Source: Icerya purchasi
Lineage: Eukaryota; Arthropoda; Insecta; Hemiptera; Monophlebidae
Direction of reading: 5' to 3'
Assembly (NCBI GenBank): GCA_039619475.1
Contig: CM077115.1
Span: 141,930,172-141,994,171, forward strand
Length of the DNA: 64,000 nt
Positions 55,781-64,000 of this stretch are shown here, one piece after another. Below the pieces are notes generated by a model that saw only the letters and a program-made list of their open reading frames with translations, was not told where the DNA came from and searched no databases. Position 1 is the first letter of the stretch, and every line of letters starts with the position of its first letter. Position numbers and translations under genes: made by a program.

Positions 55781-58338
55781 TTTAAATTATTACCTTTCCT
55801 GTAAGTATATAGAGTTTGTATGAATAATATAATGTGTAAATAAACACAATTTCCTACACCCGTAGATTATCGTAATTTTTCTTAATTTCATTACTGGTTA
55901 GCAGTTCGCTATGGTTCGGAAAGGGAAGCATCGCCAACATGAACTAACGAATGGCCAAATATACATGTATTTAAACGTTAATTCTGCTTGCGATAATTTC
56001 GTTCATAACTTCATGGATTCGTTTTGACGGAGCAAGAACAGTTAAATGTTGAATCGGCATCTGATTGATTCTAATATCACTTAGGTGCTCAATGTAGTTG
56101 AAAAGTTTATAAGATATCAGTAGTTTTTAGTTTTCAATAAACAATTTTTGAACGGCAATTTAAGATACTTTCGAAAAACATTCAAGCTGTTATCATTGTA
56201 AAGTTACGTAAAATTAATTTTCAGTAATATGTATGTTATATTCAGCTACCGTAAAGAGTAGTTGGTAAGCGGTAGTGTTTCGTTTGAGTAGGATCTGGTC
56301 CAAATCTCGCTGCTGCATATTGAAAATATAGAAAAATTCCTTTTGTACGGGATTAATATATACAGTTGACGAGTTTAAAAATTGAGAATAATAAAAAAAT
56401 ATACATCATTTTAAGCCGGCAAATAAACGTTTTTTTCGGAACGGGTAATTTTTATCAATTTATCAAGCTGTTACATTGATCTTGTATTTAATCTTAACTG
56501 AGCTGATTACCAGCTTTTTTTTTAATGTTAGTCTCCGTCTTCATATGAGGGAACATTTCGTTAAGATATTGCTTAAATAGATCTATCCAGGACATTATGT
56601 ACGAATCATTCCCGATGGTCTCTATTAATCACTCAAGTAATGTAGATTCGGATTACTTAATTAGAAGCTATAACAGCAATTTTCTATGGCTCGAATGAAT
56701 TAAATCGGGTTTCTAATTCCTCATCCTTAATTTAGTGGTAGTTAGCCTCATTTTATTCACTTGCAACATCTATACTATAAAATCTGGAACACATTTCGTT
56801 AAGCCAATTCCACATTTCATTAACTTTTGTGTGAATGTTTTGGACTGAAAGGGATAAGTTTCAAAAGTTAATTAAAAATTTCAATCTGAAGTGTTAAACA
56901 TATATTTATAAATTAATGAATAAATATCACCTATCTTTGAAAAGCGTAACTAACTATAATTTATTACTTCTTACATAAAAGATGCACTGTACAAAAATAT
57001 ATGTTATATACAGAAGTAAATTTAAAAATTTTAAAAAATACACCGGCAAGTCTTTAGAAGCTTGTTTATATTTAATTTGTTTTTGGATCATTGATAATTA
57101 ACTATATGAATTACCCTTTTATTAACCCTTTATACTCAAATAAACTACAGTTAATAACTTCAGTAGTAAACCTTTTAAATAACAAACCCAATTTATCACA
57201 AAGCTGCCGTATATAAGAAAATTATATTTTTAATAAATCAAAAATATTTTTTTCCAGATGACTTTGCTATCACTTCTGCATGTCGAAATAAAAGATATAA
57301 TTACATAATGCGTGTTTTCCTCTTTAACAAAATACAAAATAATACGGGACAATAAAATTATATTAAAATAAAAAGAACTCAAATAATAACATGAAAGAGT
57401 TAAACCGTACTTCCATTTAAAACAAAAAAAATTTCGATCTCTTGTACAGGTTTTTTGGAAAATTGTACCAAATAATTAATAAATTATTGCTTAAAATTAT
57501 TTATCACAACTTTATACCATAGACAAATTAACAGTAATATTTTACTTACCGCAGCAACATAAATTTTTATCATCTATGATTCATGTTTGAATTACAAACC
57601 ACGTATAATTCAAATTGTAATAAAAACATCCGTGAATAATATAAATAAGTATTGTAATTAATTAATTCTGTTCAAAATACAAAATACTTGCTTGTTTCAG
57701 TTGTGAGACATACGCTTAGGAAAGCGTAATGTAAAAAAAAAAGTTGTCTTAATGCCGCATCTACAAAAACGTTTAAATTTGTAAAAAAAAAATCAGTGAT
57801 CAGTATCCCAGACAAATTATAATTCCGAAGGGTGGAAGATGATCGTATAATTTGGTAAACGGCAAACTAATTAAAGCAAACAATAAAAATGGAAGCTTAA
57901 CAAATAAATGAGAAAGAGAAATGTATCTTCAGTCGGCAGCATGTCTGTTGAACAATACAAATAAAAGCGAATTTGATTACTTATCATTCTAAATTACTTG
58001 CTTTCAATGAAATAAGGTAAAATAAAAATAAACACCTTTAACGGTTATTTATTTAATAAAAGTTTAAAAAACGTTAATTTAATTTTAAAATAAGTTCGTA
58101 ATTTAATAGTTATTTAAAATAAAATATTGAGGTTCGATAACGAATAATTTATCGATAATTTTAATCATTAAAAATACTATTTAAAATGCAGATATTAGAT
58201 AACTCTTTCTGTATCGGGCGTTCAGAAGATTACTGTTTTAGCTAATTGATGGTGTTTGCGTTTTGTGCTGTAATCAATTTTTTTTATGAAGTGTTTTAAA
58301 TAGTTCATTATTGAAAATATAAATTAGAAATCTAAAAA
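55781..58338. promoter_or_regulatory. Divergent intergenic region between SETDB1 and SdhB
   Basis: 2.56 kb separates the two start codons, which point away from each other, so both promoters must lie here unless 5' non-coding exons lie elsewhere. No TATA/Inr pair could be assigned in this AT-rich sequence. A SINE-like piece is at about 56240-56320. Confidence 0.4.
56240..56325 (+). mobile_element. Possible tRNA-like SINE fragment, copy 5
   Basis: Plus strand AGAGTAGTTGGTAAGCGGTA G followed by GGATCTGGTCCAAATCTCG. The first resembles an A box and GGTCCAAATC resembles a B box, with spacing close to a tRNA head. Divergent from copies 1-4. Confidence 0.4.
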
Positions 58339-58398
58339 ATGAACTCTTTACAGAAAACGTTAATTAACAAATGTGTAACTAAGCCCTTTACATCACAG
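58339..58398 (+). CDS. SdhB: SdhB exon 1 (mitochondrial presequence)
   Basis: 20 codons, [20 protein letters not shown], no acidic residue, three Lys before position 16, donor GTTGTA. Typical matrix-targeting start. Confidence 0.82.
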
Positions 58399-61208
58399 GT
58401 TGTACCTTTGTATTTTTATATATTTTTGTTGTATTTATGGATTAAATATCATAAAATATCTAAAAACATATTTATTTAAAATATCTTTAATTAAAGTTTT
58501 GCATTACTTTCATTGTTTAGGTTTTTCAATACTGTTATTTAATATTGACAATTATTTTTATAGGTTAAACAAATTAATATAAATAATGGTTTATATCAAT
58601 CACAAAATGTTACGGATTCAAAAGTTTTAAAAACTTTCTCTATATACAGGTGGGATCCAGACAAGAAAGATAAGAAGCCGTTTATGCAACAATATACTGT
58701 TGATTTAAAAAAGTTTGTAAAAGATAATTTTTTGAAAAAGTAAGCAGTCTAATAGGCATTCTAATTAATTAGTCGTATATTGTTTTTTCTACTTCAGATG
58801 TGGTCCGATGATATTAGATGCTTTAATTAAAATCAAAAACGAAATGGATCCAACACTTACGTTTAGGAGATCATGCAGAGAAGGTATATGTGGCTCATGC
58901 GCCATGAATATTGGTGGTGTGAATACTTTGGCTTGCATTTGGTGAGTACGAAAGTATGTTTAATAAAGTACAGATATTGCGGTATTTTTTTCATAATACG
59001 AAGTTTAAGAAAACGATATAAATGATTTTAATTCTACGAATTAATCAGGTTGCAGTATAAGCTATGAAGATATGCTATATTTGGTTGTAAGCAGTTAAGG
59101 CTGCTGTTTCGTTGCACTGGCCTTGCCGCGGTTTACGATTCATTGTAAACTCGCTGTTGCTCTTTTCCATTATTCGAAATAAAAGTTGTTTCGTTAAAGT
59201 TTCCCGACCGTAACGCTGTAAAGTCATGTCGTTCACTGTTTACTGTCTGATTTTGACGATTGCAAAAGTTTAGCTAACGGTAAACCTTTGTGATCAGATT
59301 TTTTTAAATTGCATTAATTCCAAATAATTTCTACCGTATGCATTTTTAACATGTAAAAAATTATTTGAATTTAGATCATATACTATAGGTTTATATCTGA
59401 ATTGTATGTGTATATTATGTAAATTTTTTTAGAGAATGATGAACTAATGAAATATTACGCGTTTAAATAAAACACTTCACGTATATTGAAATTAAATTAA
59501 TGTCCATATACAAAAACATTTTTCGCTGAAGAAGATTTGATTACCGTCAAATGTATCAACTGAAAGAAAAACACTTTTAAAATGTGCCTATATTTAAGAT
59601 TTATAATTTAACTTATATCGATCTGCGACTGGACGTAATCTCCAGCTTTTTTCACTCATTCCGATCGAGTAATTCAATTTTTTCCTGCGATAAAAATGGT
59701 TAAATTATCGATTAAAAACGAAAATATCTATAGATTATAGTCTTTATTATCTTTTTTGTTTTGAACTTATAGCTATGGTAGACTATTTTAAAGAAATAGC
59801 ACTTAAGTTGAAAATTGCATAACTGTTGCAAGATCAACTGACAATTACCCACTCGAATACAATGGCGCTTGTCGAATTTTCTTATTTAATTTTATGGCTT
59901 TTAAGGTCAATAGTTTCTCAGATATAAACAATCACATTTATAATACACTATATTAACCTTTTATACAAATTATTATTTAACAATATTTCAAAGATTTTAC
60001 TTTGTAAGTTCAAGCTTGGAAAATGTAGAGAATAACATCATTATTGAGCACATTATAGATATAATTTAGATCAATATGATATTAAATAACTACTTAAGAA
60101 TTTATAGAATATCGAAAATTACCCGTAAGCCATGGATATTATTAAATGTGTTAATAATGATCGATGTCTGTAATCTTAAATTGAGTAAAACTGAATATAG
60201 TTGTGTTTAGTTCAGTGTTATTGTTATCACTTTGGCTAATATTTTTCAGTTAATTAGTCGTTTTCATATTGCGACTTACAGAATAATATTTTTCGGTAAA
60301 TTTATTTGGTATATTATGTTTTTTTTGTAAAATGGATTAGTATTTTTTTGTCCAGTTATCTCAAATTACGCTATACCATTTAAATCTTCCGATTTTTTAA
60401 AATATGTTTCTAGTTTTTATTTTTTTTTGTCGCTAACTGTCGGTATTTACTTGTTTTTTTAACTTTGAATTATTTACTAATGATTTTCTGTAAAGTTTTT
60501 CTCGCAGTATTGTGATTTCACACCAACTGAAATGTTTATTTGTGTAGTATTCATTATACTTAGCTGTTTCAATGGACTGTCCGTGATTTGGCACCGTTTT
60601 TGTCTACCTTTTTATTTGAAATATTTGAAATGTTATTTTAACGAAGCAATTTTTATTTAAAATAATGCAAAACAGTAATGAACACCATACAGCAAGTGGC
60701 AGTGTAACGGAGTAGCAGTTTCAACTGCTTGCAGTCAAGTATGTACCATCACAGTTTATTGTACAACTTATTAATTTTTAGAATTAAAATGATTTATACT
60801 GTTCTCTTAAATTTATGAAAAAAATACTACTAATGGAGTTAGCTTTATAAATTGATATCTGTAATGACTTAATTTCTTTTTTTCTGAAATTTCTTGTGTT
60901 GTTTATAAAAATATTCTGATCAAGAATGTGTACAAGCGGTTCTATAGCCGTTAGTAATTTAAGGTACCTTTAATTTATAATACTATATGTGAAATAAAAT
61001 TTTTTTTCCCTTCAGTAAAATAGATGGAAAAGTTGGTAAAACAACTAAAATTTATCCTTTACCTCACATGTATGTGGTAAAAGATCTAGTTTCGGATTTG
61101 AGTAATTTTTACGATCAGTACAAATTTATCGAACCTTGGTTACAAAGATCGAAAGATGCTGAAGGCAAATATCAGTATTTACAAAGTATTCAAGATAGAC
61201 AGAAACTA
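58339..61208 (+). CDS. SdhB: Succinate dehydrogenase iron-sulfur subunit, mitochondrial, 3' end beyond window
   Basis: Subunit B of respiratory complex II in the mitochondrial inner membrane; its iron-sulfur clusters pass electrons from the flavoprotein subunit to ubiquinone. Exons: 58339-58398, 58564-58739, 58798-58941, 61016-61208, all GT/AG and phase-consistent, 191 codons so far. The first about 45 residues are basic, Ser/Thr/Asn-rich and acid-poor, as in a mitochondrial presequence. Then come [18 protein letters not shown], the plant-type ferredoxin [2Fe-2S] motif [16 protein letters not shown] with a fourth Cys in LAC, and the linker [20 protein letters not shown]. The part with the [4Fe-4S] and [3Fe-4S] clusters (roughly 90 residues) is not found before 64000, so the last intron exceeds 2.8 kb. 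An in-frame TAA lies two codons before the ATG. Confidence 0.97.
58564..58739 (+). CDS. SdhB: SdhB exon 2 (start of ferredoxin domain)
   Basis: 58 codons + 2 bases, acceptor TTATAG, donor GTAAGC. The mature protein begins near [18 protein letters not shown], the standard SdhB opening. Confidence 0.95.
58798..58941 (+). CDS. SdhB: SdhB exon 3 ([2Fe-2S] cluster binding)
   Basis: 1 + 47 codons + 2 bases, acceptor TTCAG, donor GTGAGT. Contains [20 protein letters not shown] and [13 protein letters not shown]. The intron before it is only 58 bases. Confidence 0.97.
58942..61015. other. SdhB intron 3, nothing recognised
   Basis: About 2.07 kb of AT-rich intron. 59080-59280 is somewhat more balanced in composition but carries no open frame of note. 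Confidence 0.5.
61016..61208 (+). CDS. SdhB: SdhB exon 4 (linker to the second cluster domain)
   Basis: 1 + 64 codons, acceptor TTCAG, donor GTAAGT. Reads [20 protein letters not shown], then EPWL and [11 protein letters not shown], ending just before the expected DGLYEC segment of the [4Fe-4S] site. Confidence 0.97.
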
Positions 61209-64000
61209 GTAAGTTTTAAAATTTAGTTATTACAATTTTTGTTTTTTGAATTGTCTAGCATGGATGATTGGTTTATACGAAACTTTGTATCGTATGTTTA
61301 AAAAAAAAAGCGTATAAATTTAAGTTCAATCTTTAACCAAGGCGTTTTAAATTTGAAATTCATAAATTTTCATATTTGAAACATTAAAGTCATCTGTTGC
61401 CTAATTTTTCCATAATTATTATTTATTTTAAATAAAATATTTTTCTTAAAAAAAAAAACAGATTCACATTTGACAAAAGTAATTGTTAAGAGTTCGTTAA
61501 ATAAAGTATCCTTCGACTGCTACTTTAACGTCGGATCACCTTTTTAATCCACATGCTTCGATAGGAAGCGTTTTATTTAATTTGGAGAAATTTTGTTTTT
61601 TTTCTTTATTGTTACGTTTTTTAAATTTATTTATGTTTTGTTTATTATAATATATTAACATTGGTTTTCTTCAGTATTATATTTCCAACTTTTTTAGTTA
61701 TATTAATTTCTTTTTTTTTTTTTTTTTTGCAATATCTGTATTTGCAATAAAAAAACTACTATCACAATTTAATTTCCCCTTTCTGAGTACCGTTTAATAG
61801 CCGATTATTTTGTTTGGTTACGATTATAACTTCCATTTTTTTAAACCTTGTTGTGATCCTTACTTTAAAAATATTTATATCATCATATTTCTTTACTTTT
61901 TTTTTTGTTACGTAATGTTTAGTTCAGAGGTTAGTTATTGAATTTTTCACTTATTATTTGAGCAAATCCTTTTGAATTAATGTTTTAATTTGCTTGTTAA
62001 ATGTGTTGATCGGTTTTTTCTGATTTTTAGTTATGAATGATTGTTTTTCTAAAATTTTTGGTAGATATAATGTTCTTTATAGCTTTAGATATTTTTAATT
62101 CCACATTCAGTTTTTTTAAATCACCATTAATGTAAATCCTGTTTATTTGATATCTGATACCTGTTTATTAATCTCAACTTTTAGATCATCACCAGAGTAA
62201 ATTTAAAAATTTTTTTTTACAGAATTACTTTGGATAGCGTTTTGAGTACTAATATTAATGAAATCCATACAAATGGCACACGGATAATATGAATGCGTGT
62301 AATAGACCCATGGTTCATTTTTTATAGTTAAGCATTGTTTTAATAGGTCAGAAAATTAACATTACCAAGAACTTAAATAAAAAAGAAAAAAAGAACTTAA
62401 AAAATAAAGAAAACGAGCTTTCCATTAAAAAAACCAAAGAAAAATAATTAACGGCTAACAATTTTGTGCCTGCTATAAATGTTTCATGGAAGTCAATGTA
62501 AAACCTCCAAACTTATCGGACATGCACACGGATTGATGTATAGACATTACTTGAACTACACTTCTGTCGTTATAAAGAGCGATTATAATTAGTTCCAAGC
62601 ATAGTCTAAGACCGCGTTGCATATAAAACTGCCTTGAACACTACCTGTGCTTGTAAAACAAAAATGTACGATTATGTAGTTAGGATAAGAACAAAGTTCT
62701 TAATGCAGAATAGTAAGTAAACATTTATGTTGATAGTAACAATTATATAAGTAGGGAATTTCCTGACAGCTAAAATATAAATTTTTTAAATTTGCTCGGA
62801 GACATAAATATATATGTTAGGTTTTTAAATCTAGTATTTTTTGTGTAAGCTATTATTTTTATTGTACCCATAATTATATATTAAAAATAATGTAGCTTTT
62901 TTTTTTTTTTAAATCCTACGGTGTAATAAATCATATAATGATATATTTACTAAACCTTTGATAAAGAAAAAAACAACTTACTTTAATATACAGCTTACTA
63001 TAGTTTTTTAAAAAATTCAAAATTTGTTTCTATTTTTGAAGCGACAAAAATTTATAGGACTGTAAAAGAAAGCGCTCTTTTGTAGTTGTTTGGTTATTAT
63101 ACTATTCAAAAATATGAATACTTTATAAGTACTATATTAAAGAATTCAAAATGTTCTATTTAATATTTTTGGCGTCGTCTTAAGAATTCGATGGGGCGAT
63201 TCTGTTAATATGGCCTAGAATTTTTAGTAATTGTAGTGCAGTCGATTTATGCTAAAAAGATAAATACTTTATCACGTAAGTGTGAATTATACGATAAGTT
63301 AGAAGAAGGAATTAGGGAAACTAGATTTCTTTGAAAATCAAAAGGTTACCAGCTTAAAATCGTAACAAGTGAACCAGTGCGTCAGAAAAGTCTGGGAGCG
63401 ACCGGTGAAAAGCAATGGAAAGTACAACACACGTATATCAAGGCGTCTAATATTATGTTGCTTAAATTAGGTGTTATGCGCGGCCAACCATTACAAAATA
63501 TTTTTTTATGTGAAAATATAAGTATTCAACTGTAATGTGTGCAAATTCGAGCCTTAAATATTGATAAACAAAGGCGTGGTGATTTTTCGAAAAAAAAAAA
63601 AAATTATCTTGGCTCCAGAACGTCGCAGGACATTTTTATTTTTTTTTAAATTCTTTAAAAAATAGCTATCGAATGGTTGATATGTCGTTCCGAAAGAATT
63701 TCAAATGGGAAAAATAATCAAAGTTTTTCAAGTCAAAAATTTTTCATAATTTTTTACCTTTTTTTTTTGCAACTTTGCGATTATTTCACGGTGCGCGCAA
63801 TAATTGCAAACGTTAGTACAACTTTTTAAGAAAATTTTGAGCTAAAAAGAGGTCTGTAAGTGCCCTAGAACTCGATTAAATCCAATTTTACAAAAACGTT
63901 TTTTCCCCAAAAAACTAGATTTCTGCAAAAACTATTTAATATTGTGCAATTTTGAAAAAAAGGTCTTATTCTAGTCACCAAGAGCTATACTTTCACTAAG
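61209..64000. other. SdhB intron 4, running off the window
   Basis: AT-rich, with T-runs at 61708-61729. I searched by eye for the missing SdhB exon (CxLCACCS and CPKGLNP-type Cys motifs) on the plus strand and found none. 63540-64000 has repeated poly(A)/poly(T) and stem-like segments that look like a dispersed repeat, but no family is recognised. Confidence 0.45.

Noticed and set aside
61209..64000. Last SdhB exon(s) with the [4Fe-4S]/[3Fe-4S] cysteines
   Set aside because: No Cys-rich plus-strand segment of the expected pattern was found; the gene must continue past the window.
1..64000. CRISPR array, bacterial operon or rRNA
   Set aside because: No regularly spaced direct repeats, no prokaryotic gene organisation and no rRNA-like segment; introns and TE content show a eukaryotic genome.

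Overview
This is eukaryotic DNA, very AT-rich, with long introns bounded by GT/AG splice sites and packed with decayed transposable elements. An insect is the best fit: there are five mariner-type remnants, RTE-like and Jockey/CR1-like LINEs, tRNA-derived SINEs and MITEs, plus two genes whose protein sequences look insect-like. A hemipteran is my guess, but I cannot prove the order from sequence alone.

Two cellular genes are present, in divergent orientation. The first, on the minus strand from 55780 down to 3021, is a complete SETDB1/Eggless-type histone H3 lysine-9 methyltransferase. I reconstructed it by hand as 25 coding exons spread over about 52.8 kb (roughly 1148 residues). In order it carries a C4 zinc-finger-like N-terminus with SUMO-interaction-like motifs, Tudor domains, a methyl-CpG-binding-like domain, pre-SET, a SET domain split by an acidic insertion, and post-SET. 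All phases agree across the splice junctions except at exon 4, which is one base short of keeping frame. The second gene, on the plus strand from 58339, is the succinate dehydrogenase iron-sulfur subunit (SdhB). Its first four exons are here (191 codons) and the rest lies beyond the right edge.

Everything else is intron or flank filled with mobile-element debris. From left to right: a SINE and a mariner fragment downstream of SETDB1 (1-3 kb); a palindromic repeat cluster (4.5-6.9 kb); a fold-back MITE (9.5 kb); a LINE with RT and RNase H (12.2-14.4 kb); an RTE tail (17.2 kb); a long-TIR mariner-like element (18.1-19.0 kb); SINEs (20.5, 23.6 kb); a LINE (25.1-27.1 kb); mariners (28.9-29.9, 31.5-32.0 kb); a LINE ORF1 and a decayed gene of an unclassified multicopy family (32.6-35.0 kb); a LINE RNase H fragment (37.7-38.1 kb); a degenerate satellite containing heat-shock-element-like sites (39.4-40.06 kb); a Helitron-like element sitting exactly inside an RTE reverse transcriptase (40.4-42.4 kb); a mariner (45.4-46.3 kb); a nearly intact 1.32-kb mariner with perfect 30-bp TIRs and one in-frame stop (50.2-51.5 kb); and a tiny poly(A)-tailed tRNA-half-like retrosequence with a clear target-site duplication (54.96-55.02 kb).

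In function, SETDB1 writes the heterochromatic mark that silences transposons, so the gene is a host-defence factor whose own introns are a graveyard of its targets. SdhB is a respiratory housekeeping gene with no evident functional tie, apart from a possibly shared 2.6-kb divergent upstream region. No CRISPR array, rRNA or confident functional tRNA gene was seen.
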